From: Parasphingopyxis sp.
GTDB lineage: Bacteria; Pseudomonadota; Alphaproteobacteria; Sphingomonadales; Sphingomonadaceae
Length of the DNA: 64,000 bases
Direction: 5' to 3'
NCBI RefSeq assembly: GCF_028279465.1
Contig: NZ_JANQNS010000015.1
Location: forward strand, 434,001 to 498,000
Of the stretch, positions 1-9,914 are shown in pieces. The notes under the pieces are model-generated. The model had not been told where the DNA came from and did no database searches. It was given only the letters and a program-made list of their open reading frames with translations. The translations under genes and the position numbers were made by a program. Every line of letters begins with the position of its first letter. The first letter of the stretch is position 1.

Positions 1-48
1 GCGCGCAGGTTGAGCGCGAGCGGGGCGCACCCTACATGCTGCTTAACC

Positions 49-58
49 GATAAGGAGA
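49..58 (+). promoter_or_regulatory. Ribosome binding site of trxA
   Basis: A purine-rich block, GATAAGGAGA, ends eight bases before the ATG at 67. It decides the thioredoxin start, because the upstream in-frame ATG at 10 has no such block and would add residues unlike any thioredoxin. Confidence 0.7.
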
Positions 59-66
59 TACAGATC

Positions 67-393
67 ATGGCGACCAAGCCCGTTACCGACGGAAGTTTCG
101 AACAGGATGTTCTCAATGCTGATGGCCCGGTTCTCGTGGACTTCTGGGCCGAGTGGTGCGGCCCGTGCAAGATGATCGGCCCGGCGCTTGAAGAACTTTC
201 CGACGAAATGGCCGATCAGGTGACGATCACCAAGGTCAATATCGATGAAAACCCGGAAGCCGCCGCCAAATATGGCGTGCGCAGCATTCCGACCATGCTG
301 ATCTTCAAGGGCGGCGAGAAGCATGCCGAGAAGGTTGGCGCCGCACCCAAGATGCAGCTCAAACAGTGGATCGAGAGCGCTGTCGCGGTGTAG
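67..393 (+). CDS. trxA: Thioredoxin
   Basis: A 108-residue thioredoxin, the cytoplasmic disulfide reductase that donates electrons to ribonucleotide reductase, methionine sulfoxide reductase and others. The active site is WCGPC with redox cysteines at residues 31 and 34. The cis-proline follows in [12 protein letters not shown], and the length is normal for single-domain TrxA. The start is the ATG preceded by a strong Shine-Dalgarno. The gene converges on the inositol-monophosphatase-like gene with one base between the two stop codons. What lies upstream is outside the window. Confidence 0.97.
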   Translation: MATKPVTDGSFEQDVLNADGPVLVDFWAEWCGPCKMIGPALEELSDEMADQVTITKVNIDENPEAAAKYGVRSIPTMLIFKGGEKHAEKVGAAPKMQLKQWIESAVAV

Positions 394-394
394 C

Positions 395-1192
395 TTAGCC
401 GAACAATATTTCGGCCGCCCAGTCCCATAGCTCGGGCGTGGCGGCCGACAGCAGGTCCGGATCGCGGCGCGCCACACTGTAAGCATCGCCGTCCGGCCAC
501 GCGGTTTTGCCCCCCGCTTCTTCAAGAAACAGGACTCCGGCCGCATGGTCATAAGGGTATGACTTGGCGAATAGCGCTATGTCGTTTTGACCAAGGGCCA
601 CGCGCGGATATTGCTCGCCAGCGCAGCGCGGGATCGGAACGATAGTCAGCGTTCCGTCGGCGCGATTCGCGAAAGCCTGCTGCCGATCCTCATCCATAAA
701 ATGCAATCCCAGAGCCGCAAGTGGCTGACTGTGCGGGCTGGTGTGTGACGCGATCCGCTCGCCATTCAGATAGGCACCCTGACCGCGCGCGGCATAGCAG
801 ATACGCGGAGTCAACGGATCGAATATCCAGCCCGCCTGGGCTTCGGAATCGGCGAGCAGCGCAATCATCAGTGCAAAGGGCGCCCTGCCTTCCGCAAAAT
901 TCGATGTTCCGTCGAGCGGATCGATCAACCAGATCATGCCCCGGTCCAACGTCTCGAGCAGTTCCGGGTTTTCAGCAGCGCCTTCTTCGCCGACAATCCG
1001 CGCCTCCGGCAGAAGCTTGGTCAGTCCTTCTGCAATACGCTCTTCGCTTGCATGATCGACGATTGTGACGATATCCCCCGGCGCCTTTTCAGCAATATCT
1101 TCGCTCGCGAGCTGCTGAAAACGCGGCAGCACGATATCTTTCGCAACCGCGCGCATGAGCATGGTGACCTGCTCGGCGAGGATCGGGTTCAT
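395..1192 (-). CDS. Inositol monophosphatase family protein
   Basis: A 265-residue Mg-dependent sugar-phosphatase fold protein. The metal site is visible as E69-E70 (VGEEG), D91-P-L-D94-G-T-S-N-F and D215 in YDHAAG. Members hydrolyse inositol phosphate, histidinol phosphate or 3'-phosphoadenosine-5'-phosphate, and the sequence alone does not choose between them. Histidinol-phosphatase is a fair alternative given that ArgJ precedes it. The start is the ATG whose last bases overlap the argJ stop (ATGA), implying translational coupling to argJ; earlier in-frame codons would extend into argJ. Confidence 0.85.
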   Translation of the reverse strand: MNPILAEQVTMLMRAVAKDIVLPRFQQLASEDIAEKAPGDIVTIVDHASEERIAEGLTKLLPEARIVGEEGAAENPELLETLDRGMIWLIDPLDGTSNFAEGRAPFALMIALLADSEAQAGWIFDPLTPRICYAARGQGAYLNGERIASHTSPHSQPLAALGLHFMDEDRQQAFANRADGTLTIVPIPRCAGEQYPRVALGQNDIALFAKSYPYDHAAGVLFLEEAGGKTAWPDGDAYSVARRDPDLLSAATPELWDWAAEILFG

Positions 1193-2412
1193 GTACGGTA
1201 ATCCGCGTTGATCGAGATATAGCCATGGGTGAGGTCGCAGGTCCAAACGGTTGCATGGCCGTTGCCGATCCCCAGATCGACGCCGATTTCGATATTGTCG
1301 CCCTTCAAATGCGCCGCGACGGGCGCTTCGTCATAGCCGTCCACGGCCAGCCCGTTTTCGGCCACTTGCGTTGCGCCGAACCGGATCGAGAGCCGGTCGC
1401 GGTCCGCCGGTTCGCCGGCCTTGCCGACCGCCATAACGACCCGACCCCAATTGGCGTCTTCCCCCGCAATCGCGGTTTTCACGAGTGGCGAATTGGCGAC
1501 GGACAAGGCCACGCGCCTCGCGCTTTCGCCGCTCTCCGCGCCTTCGACCCGAATCTCGATAAATTTCGTCGCACCTTCGCCATCACGCACGACGAGCTGG
1601 GCAAGCTCCAGACAGACGGCTTCGAGTGCGGCGGCGAAGGCATCTGCGCCGGCATCGTCCATCGCGGCAAGAGGTGAATTGCCTGCCTTTCCGGTCGCGA
1701 AGAGCAGCACGGTATCCGATGTGGAAGTGTCGCTATCGACGGTGATGCAATTGAAAGTTTTGGCGACGGCGCGGTTCAGCATGTCCTGAAGCAACGCCGG
1801 CTCTATGGCCGCATCGGTGAAGACAAAGCCCAGCATCGTCGCCATGTCCGGTGCGATCATGCCCGATCCCTTGGCGATGCCGCTAATCTGCACGGTGGTG
1901 TCGGCGATCACGGCGCTGGCCGTCGCACCCTTGGGGAAGGTGTCTGTCGTGCCGATAGCGCGCGCGGCGTCCTTCCAGCGCGCTGCATCCGCTGTAAATA
2001 CCGCATCCAGCCCCGCTTCGGCCTTGTCGATGGGCAATGGTTCACCGATCACCCCGGTTGAGGCGATAAACACTTCGTGCGGTTCGCAATCGAGGTGGTC
2101 GGACACCTTGGCCGCAATCGCCTCGACCGCATTGCGCCCCCGGTTGCCGGTGAATGCGTTGGCATTGCCCGCATTGACGACGAGCGCGCGCGCTTTTCCA
2201 TGCTGGAGCGCATGGCGGCACCATTCGACCTCGGGAGACGGGCAGCGCGACCGAGTGGTGACACCAGCCACAGCAGTATCTTGCGCGAGTTCGACAAAGG
2301 TCAGATCGCAGCGATCCCAAGTCTTGTAGTGTGCGCGCGAAACACGAGGGCATGCGCCTCGAGGCGAACACGTAACTGGAAAATCGATACCTTTGCTCTT
2401 GTTTTTCGTCAT
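1189..2412 (-). CDS. argJ: Bifunctional glutamate N-acetyltransferase / amino-acid acetyltransferase ArgJ
   Basis: ArgJ transfers acetyl from N-acetylornithine to glutamate, closing the cyclic arginine pathway; bifunctional members also use acetyl-CoA. The 407-residue protein contains the self-cleavage region KGSGMIAPDMATML, with the nucleophilic Thr at residue 192 that becomes the N-terminus of the beta chain. It also has the STGVIGEPLP segment near 118-127 and DGEGATKF further on. The N-terminus (about 20 residues before HYKTWDRCD) is unusually cysteine- and arginine-rich for the family. Its stop overlaps the start of the phosphatase gene by ATGA. Confidence 0.95.
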   Translation of the reverse strand: MTKNKSKGIDFPVTCSPRGACPRVSRAHYKTWDRCDLTFVELAQDTAVAGVTTRSRCPSPEVEWCRHALQHGKARALVVNAGNANAFTGNRGRNAVEAIAAKVSDHLDCEPHEVFIASTGVIGEPLPIDKAEAGLDAVFTADAARWKDAARAIGTTDTFPKGATASAVIADTTVQISGIAKGSGMIAPDMATMLGFVFTDAAIEPALLQDMLNRAVAKTFNCITVDSDTSTSDTVLLFATGKAGNSPLAAMDDAGADAFAAALEAVCLELAQLVVRDGEGATKFIEIRVEGAESGESARRVALSVANSPLVKTAIAGEDANWGRVVMAVGKAGEPADRDRLSIRFGATQVAENGLAVDGYDEAPVAAHLKGDNIEIGVDLGIGNGHATVWTCDLTHGYISINADYRT

Positions 2413-2519
2413 GGCGGCCCGCCTATCCTTACTTATTGCGGAGGGGAACTGAAAAGTTGTCGTAGGGCTAGCTGGATCGTACTAGACTTCGCAAAATCAT
2501 ATCTAGGGCAGCATTCTAC

Positions 2520-3188
2520 ATGAGAAAATTTTTGGTCAGTTTTGCCACTGCATCGGCCGCAAGTATTGCATTGGCTAACCCCGTATTTGCACAGACACAG
2601 CCAACCCCAGCAGTTCCGTTAGGTAATCCAAGCTTGTGGATTACCAATGCCGACTATCCGGCTATGTCAATCAGGCTCGAAGAAGAAGGTACAGCCGGTT
2701 TTCGGTTGCGGGTTGGTGCTGACGGTAGAGTGAAAGAATGCACGATTACTTCATCAACGGGCTCCGAACTGCTCGATGAGCAAACATGTGGAGCGCTGAC
2801 GTTTAGGGCGAGGTTTGCGCCTGCGCGAGATGGGGAAGGAAATCCGATCGAGGGATCATATTCCAGCTCTGTACGATGGGAGATTCCTAGATCGTCACTT
2901 GGCGATATGGAAGATGCGTCGCTTGGCGTGAGGCCGTCAGCATACTTGGTTGAGTTCGTTGTCGATTTTGCCGTGGATGGAACGGTCTTGAATTGCCAGC
3001 TAGCCTTTGTCGAACCTGCGAGCGAAATTGTAGAGGCTATGGAGCAGCAGTTCTGCCAGCAATATGAATATTCAGGATTTCAAATACTGCCTTACACGGA
3101 CGAGGATGGTAATCCGGTTCCCAGGCGAATCCGAACGCGGATGAGCACGTCAATCGAGGAAATCCCGGAGAGCGATACCGTGGAATAA
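2520..3188 (+). CDS. Secreted protein with a TonB C-terminal-like domain
   Basis: A 222-residue protein with a clear Sec signal peptide (basic MRK, hydrophobic stretch, cleavage after NPVFAQ near residue 25). A TonB-C-like fold follows at about residues 60-125: GFRLRVGADGRVKECTITSSTG, then a conserved-type Cys and FARFAP-like strand. A second, weaker repeat of the same pattern (FVVDFAVDGTVLNC) lies near 145-185. There is no membrane anchor or Pro-rich spacer as in true TonB, so it is probably a periplasmic protein of unknown role. Its first 60 bases are 27/60 G+C, well below neighbours, suggesting recent arrival. It stands alone between argJ and secA. Confidence 0.7.
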   Translation: MRKFLVSFATASAASIALANPVFAQTQPTPAVPLGNPSLWITNADYPAMSIRLEEEGTAGFRLRVGADGRVKECTITSSTGSELLDEQTCGALTFRARFAPARDGEGNPIEGSYSSSVRWEIPRSSLGDMEDASLGVRPSAYLVEFVVDFAVDGTVLNCQLAFVEPASEIVEAMEQQFCQQYEYSGFQILPYTDEDGNPVPRRIRTRMSTSIEEIPESDTVE

Positions 3189-3217
3189 TTGACTATCCTC
3201 CCCCCGATCCCTACATC
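3189..3217 (+). promoter_or_regulatory. Likely sigma-70 promoter of secA
   Basis: TTGACT at 3189-3194 and TACATC at 3212-3217 are separated by exactly 17 bases and lie about 75 bases before the secA ATG. The match is good for a vegetative promoter. It begins right at the stop codon of the preceding gene. Inferred from sequence only. Confidence 0.5.
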
Positions 3218-3291
3218 GCGCGCCTAGGTTTTTCGGGGATTTCGGGCCGTTTTTCGCGGCCTTCCCAGCACAATAAACGTCAGGAACGCCC

Positions 3292-6033
<2,742 letters not shown>

Positions 6034-6064
6034 CGGGTCCATCGGAGCGGCGCGGGGGCGGTTG

Positions 6065-7852
6065 ATGACCATGGATGCCGCCGCCAATCCCCTTGCGCTC
6101 GCCAGAGAAGCGCGCACCAATGGCGACTTTCTCGCGGCCTACGATATCGCCATGACGGCGAAGGCCGAAGGCCTGTCACATCCCAAGCTCGATTACTTCG
6201 CTGCGCTCGCCTTGGCCGATATGGGCGAGACCGAGCGCGCGGCCGAACTCTATGCGTCGGAAGGACTCGCAGACGAACCGGATAGCGATATCCGGGCGCT
6301 CAACGGCCGGCTGAAGAAAGAGTTGGCGCAGCGCTCGCCGGGTGAGACGCAGGCTCGACTTTTCGCCGAGTCCAGCCAGGCCTATCATGCGCTTTACGAC
6401 GAGACGCATGCCTATTTTCCGGGCGTAAACGCCGCGACGATGGCGCTCCTGGCTGGCCAAGAGGCCGACGCCAGGAGCCTCGCGCGCGAAATTCTCGCGC
6501 ATCCCGAAATCGCCGATCCCGACGACTATTATGCCTTTGTTACGGCGGCCGAAGCCCATATCATTCTCGACGATGGACCGGCGGCACTGGCGGCGATGCA
6601 AAAAATATCGGGGCTCAGCGGTATTCAGGCTGGCCAAAGAGTTTCGACCCTGCGCCAGATGCATCTGATCCAGCATATCGTGCCCGCGCGCCAAGTCGCG
6701 ATTGCGCCACTGCTCGGTCTTCTACGGCCGGCACCCGTGCTCTATTACTCGGGGCATATGTTCGTCGAGGACGAAGCAGTTGAGGCGCGGTTGGCCGCCG
6801 ATATTGCCGCCGCTTTCGACGAAATCCGGCCCGAGTTTGCCTATGGCGCGCTTGCCTGCGGCGCCGATATCATGATTGCCGAGGAAGCCCTGAAGCGGGG
6901 CTGTGAGCTGAATCTCGTTTTTCCCTTCGACATCGACGACTTCATCGCGCAATCCGTCGTGCCGGGCGGGCAGGGATGGCTGGACCGTTTTCATCGCTGC
7001 CGCGAACAGGCCAAGCGCGAGAGCTTCGCCACCGATTCCGAATATATCGGCGATCCGAAACTGTTCACCTACGGATCGCATATCGCGATGGGGCTCGCGC
7101 GTATGCGGGCGCGGCATCTGCATACGGAGGCCGTGCAACTGGCGGTCCTCCAACAGGATTCCGAAAGGAAAGCGGCCGGAACGCTGCGCGATGTCGAGAA
7201 ATGGCAGAGCTTTGGGCAGCGGGTGCGGATCGTCGATCCCGGTGCCATCGATCGCAATCTGCACCGCCCGCCTGATATCACTGTGCCCGCCGAAGTGTCG
7301 CGCGGCGCTTACTCACTGATATTCGCCGATTTCGCCGGTTTTTCGAGCCTCAATGAAAGCGTCCTGCCGCTATTCAACCTTACGGTTCTCGGTCGGATGG
7401 GACGCGTACTCGATGCCCACGCAGACAAAATCCTGTACCGCAACAGCTGGGGTGACGCGCTTTATGCCGTGATCACCGAGCCCGAATATGCGGCCAGCAT
7501 CGCGCTCGAACTGCAGCAACGGCTCGGCGACATGCCGCAGGAGTTACTCGATTGTGCGGGTCCCAATTGCGGGATGCGTGTGGGTGTGCACCACGGCCCG
7601 ATCTACCGGGCCTTCGATGCTGTAATGCAGCGCGAATCCTTCTTCGGGACCGAAGTGACGCGGACGGCGCGTATCGAGCCCGTTACGCCGACAGGCGAAG
7701 TCTATGTCACCGAAGCGTTCGCGGCGATGCTGGCCGTGCAGAGCGAGCAGCCTTTTGTTTGCCAATATGTCGGCCAGGTACAGCTTGCGAAAGGCTATGG
7801 CGCGCTTGCGATGTACAAGCTCGATCGGCGCGGCGATGTTCTTGAAGGGTAA
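6065..7852 (+). CDS. TPR / SLOG-like / class III nucleotide cyclase fusion protein
   Basis: A 595-residue multidomain protein. Residues 1 to about 215 are helical TPR-like and include FPGVNAATMALL, a hallmark of the DUF4071/TRAFs-binding region also present in eukaryotic ASK kinases. Residues about 225-345 (YYSGHMF, ALACGADIMIAEEALKRG, LVFPFDIDDF) look like a SLOG/Rossmann-type nucleotide-sensing domain. Residues about 415-590 are a class III adenylate/guanylate cyclase catalytic domain with metal-binding D422 (FADFAGFSS) and D464 (SWGDALY) and transition-state Arg536 (TRTARIEP); the usual Asn of that motif is Thr. Start chosen at the ATG at 6065; a second ATG lies six bases on. It begins 31 bases after secA and may be cotranscribed. 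Cytoplasmic, as no membrane segment is seen. Confidence 0.75.
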   Translation: MTMDAAANPLALAREARTNGDFLAAYDIAMTAKAEGLSHPKLDYFAALALADMGETERAAELYASEGLADEPDSDIRALNGRLKKELAQRSPGETQARLFAESSQAYHALYDETHAYFPGVNAATMALLAGQEADARSLAREILAHPEIADPDDYYAFVTAAEAHIILDDGPAALAAMQKISGLSGIQAGQRVSTLRQMHLIQHIVPARQVAIAPLLGLLRPAPVLYYSGHMFVEDEAVEARLAADIAAAFDEIRPEFAYGALACGADIMIAEEALKRGCELNLVFPFDIDDFIAQSVVPGGQGWLDRFHRCREQAKRESFATDSEYIGDPKLFTYGSHIAMGLARMRARHLHTEAVQLAVLQQDSERKAAGTLRDVEKWQSFGQRVRIVDPGAIDRNLHRPPDITVPAEVSRGAYSLIFADFAGFSSLNESVLPLFNLTVLGRMGRVLDAHADKILYRNSWGDALYAVITEPEYAASIALELQQRLGDMPQELLDCAGPNCGMRVGVHHGPIYRAFDAVMQRESFFGTEVTRTARIEPVTPTGEVYVTEAFAAMLAVQSEQPFVCQYVGQVQLAKGYGALAMYKLDRRGDVLEG

Positions 7853-7853
7853 G

Positions 7854-7928
7854 TGGCTCCCCGGGTCTGATTCGAACAGACGACCGATCGGTTAACAGCC
7901 GATTGCTCTACCGCTGAGCTACCGGGGA
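7854..7928 (-). tRNA. tRNA-Asn (anticodon GTT)
   Basis: Read on the minus strand, the gene opens with TCCCCGGTAGCTCAG, has a D loop with GCGGTAGAGCA, anticodon loop CTGTTAA with GTT, a T arm with GTTCGAATC, and closes with CCGGGGA, discriminator G and an encoded CCA (7854-7856). The seven-base acceptor stem pairs perfectly. It ends one base from the stop codon of the convergent cyclase gene. Confidence 0.95.
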
Positions 7929-7978
7929 ATGCACTTGAAAGCCGCCGCACGAAGCAAGGTTCATCCGGCAGACGCGCG

Positions 7979-8008
7979 CCTATAGCAACGCTTTGTGGAA
8001 CTATGCAA
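7979..8008 (-). promoter_or_regulatory. Possible tRNA-Asn promoter
   Basis: On the minus strand TTGCAT (8003-8008) and TATAGG (7979-7984) are 18 bases apart and sit about 50 bases before the first tRNA base, in the 85-base gap after nadK. This is a plausible sigma-70 promoter giving the tRNA its own transcription. Evidence is consensus similarity only. Confidence 0.4.
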
Positions 8009-8013
8009 GCATC

Positions 8014-8790
8014 TCAAACGATGAATTGTTCACGCCAGATACGATCATCGAGCGCATGTTCGGGATCGAACATCAGCGAAAGCGTAAGGCTCGTATCGAG
8101 GCGCACTTCCACCGTCGCAACATCGCGCACCTCGCGTTGGTCGGCGACGGCGCTGACCGGCCGTTTGAGGGGCTCGAGAACCCTGAAAGCGATACGCGTC
8201 GTGTCCGGCAATATGGCGCCGCGCCAGCGCCTCGGCCGGAACGGGCTGATCGGCGTCAGCGCGACCAGATTCGATCCCATCGGTAAGATCGGGCCGCGCG
8301 CTGAGAGGTTATAGGCGGTCGAACCGGCCGGCGTGGCGACGATCACGCCGTCGCATACCAGTTCCTCTATCACGACAGCATCTCCCGCCATGACTTCCAG
8401 TTTCGCCGTCTGCCGGGTTTCTCTAAGCAGCGAGACCTCGTTGATCGCCGGGCTGGAGACAGTATCTCCGTTGATCGTCACGGCGTCCATGCGCAGCGGC
8501 GTCACCGAGAATGTTTTCGCCTTATCGAGCCGTTTCTCCAGTCCGTCCGGCCGCCATTCGTTCATTAGAAAGCCGACAGTGCCAAGGTTCATGCCGAAAA
8601 CTGGCAATATCCGGTGATCAGCCAGCATCTGGTGCAGAGTCTGTAGCATGAAGCCATCGCCGCCCAGGGCAATGACCCCTTCCGCTTCTTTCAGATCGAC
8701 GAATTCGTGCCGTTCGCGCAGAAGTGTGTCGGCCGCCTGCGCCTCCTCGGTCGGCGAGGCGACGAGCGCATATTTGCCGTCGATGGTCAT
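8014..8790 (-). CDS. nadK: NAD kinase
   Basis: NAD kinase makes NADP from NAD and ATP (or polyphosphate). The 258-residue protein has the diagnostic GGDG at residues 43-46 (ALGGDGFML), then FGMNLGTVGFLMNEW, NEVSLLRE and the glycine-rich DGVIVATPAGSTAYNLSARGPI. The length suits the short bacterial type. The start overlaps the moaA stop as ATGA, so the two are translationally coupled. Confidence 0.96.
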   Translation of the reverse strand: MTIDGKYALVASPTEEAQAADTLLRERHEFVDLKEAEGVIALGGDGFMLQTLHQMLADHRILPVFGMNLGTVGFLMNEWRPDGLEKRLDKAKTFSVTPLRMDAVTINGDTVSSPAINEVSLLRETRQTAKLEVMAGDAVVIEELVCDGVIVATPAGSTAYNLSARGPILPMGSNLVALTPISPFRPRRWRGAILPDTTRIAFRVLEPLKRPVSAVADQREVRDVATVEVRLDTSLTLSLMFDPEHALDDRIWREQFIV

Positions 8791-9812
8791 CCGCCGGTGA
8801 CGCTCATATGGCGTGTGACGGCGGGCTGCGCGTCATCCGCGCCAATATGGAAGTCATGGCGACGCGGCTTGCGGATCATCGCCTCATCGAGCACCTGGTC
8901 GAGTGCCTCGCGCCCGCCCTCGCGCAGCGCGGACTTGAGATCGAGATGATCGTCATGCCCGAGGCACATATAGATTTTTCCGGATACGGTAACTCGCACG
9001 CGGTTGCAGCCATCGCAGAAATTGTTGGTGAGCGGGGTGATCAGGCCGAGTTTGAGACCGAGTTGCTCGACATTCCAATAACGTGCTGGTCCGCCTGTCC
9101 GCTCGGCGAGCGGGATCAGCGAAAATTGCTGCTCGAGATCGTGCTTGACCGCATCGAGCGGCAGATAGCGATCGCTCCGATCATCGTCGATATGCCCGAG
9201 CGGCATGGTTTCGATCAGCGTCAGATCGTGGCCTTGATCAGCGCACCAGCGCATCATCGGTACGATATGGTGGTCGTTCATGCCGGCAAGCGCGACCATG
9301 TTGATCTTGACGCGCAAACCGGCCGCCTGTGCCGCCGCAATGCCGTCCAGCGTTTTCTCCAGATCGCCCCATCGCGTGATATAGCGAAAGGCATCCGGGT
9401 CGAGCGTATCGAGGCTGACATTGACGCGTTTCACGCCTGCGTCCGCCAAAGCGTCCGCATGGTCTGCAAGACGCGTGGCATTGGTGGTCATCGTCAGTTC
9501 GTCAAGACCGCCACCGTTCAGATGACGGCCGAGCCGTGCGGCCAGATCGGTTACGCCTTTGCGGACAAGCGGTTCGCCACCGCTCAGCCGGATTTTGCGC
9601 ACGCCGCGCGCGATAAAGGCCTCGGCGATCATATCGATTTCTTCGAAGGACAAAATCTCCCGGCGCGGCAGAAATTCCATCTTTTCGGCCATGCAATAGC
9701 GACATCTGAGGTCGCACCGGTCGGTCACCGATATCCGCACATAGGTGATCCGTCGGCCGAACCCGTCGGTCAGCGGCCGTGTGTCGGTGGTTGCTGCGCC
9801 AGCCATGCCCAA
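8787..9812 (-). CDS. moaA: GTP 3',8-cyclase MoaA
   Basis: A radical SAM enzyme that starts molybdenum cofactor synthesis by converting GTP to 3',8-cyclo-7,8-dihydro-GTP. It is 341 residues. The SAM [4Fe-4S] cysteines are C33, C37 and C40 (CDLRCRYC). The second cluster is supplied by the C-terminal NNFCDGCNRVRVT plus the later MCLG cysteine. The chain ends in GG, the C-terminal diglycine needed for activity in MoaA. It is upstream of nadK with an ATGA overlap; no other moa/moe gene is nearby. Confidence 0.96.
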   Translation of the reverse strand: MGMAGAATTDTRPLTDGFGRRITYVRISVTDRCDLRCRYCMAEKMEFLPRREILSFEEIDMIAEAFIARGVRKIRLSGGEPLVRKGVTDLAARLGRHLNGGGLDELTMTTNATRLADHADALADAGVKRVNVSLDTLDPDAFRYITRWGDLEKTLDGIAAAQAAGLRVKINMVALAGMNDHHIVPMMRWCADQGHDLTLIETMPLGHIDDDRSDRYLPLDAVKHDLEQQFSLIPLAERTGGPARYWNVEQLGLKLGLITPLTNNFCDGCNRVRVTVSGKIYMCLGHDDHLDLKSALREGGREALDQVLDEAMIRKPRRHDFHIGADDAQPAVTRHMSVTGG

Positions 9813-9914
9813 GCCCTAGGGCGGGGCCGGTGCTGGAGCAAGTGTGGATCAGAACATTGCGCGCGCCATGCGGCGCTCTAGAGTATCGGCACGCGCTGCG
9901 AGCCTTTTCGCATA

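Noticed and set aside
3231-3260. GGCCG/CGGCC hairpin in the secA leader, possible SecM-like control
   Set aside because: Only a five-base stem, and no arrest-peptide gene precedes secA; the upstream gene is a complete exported protein.
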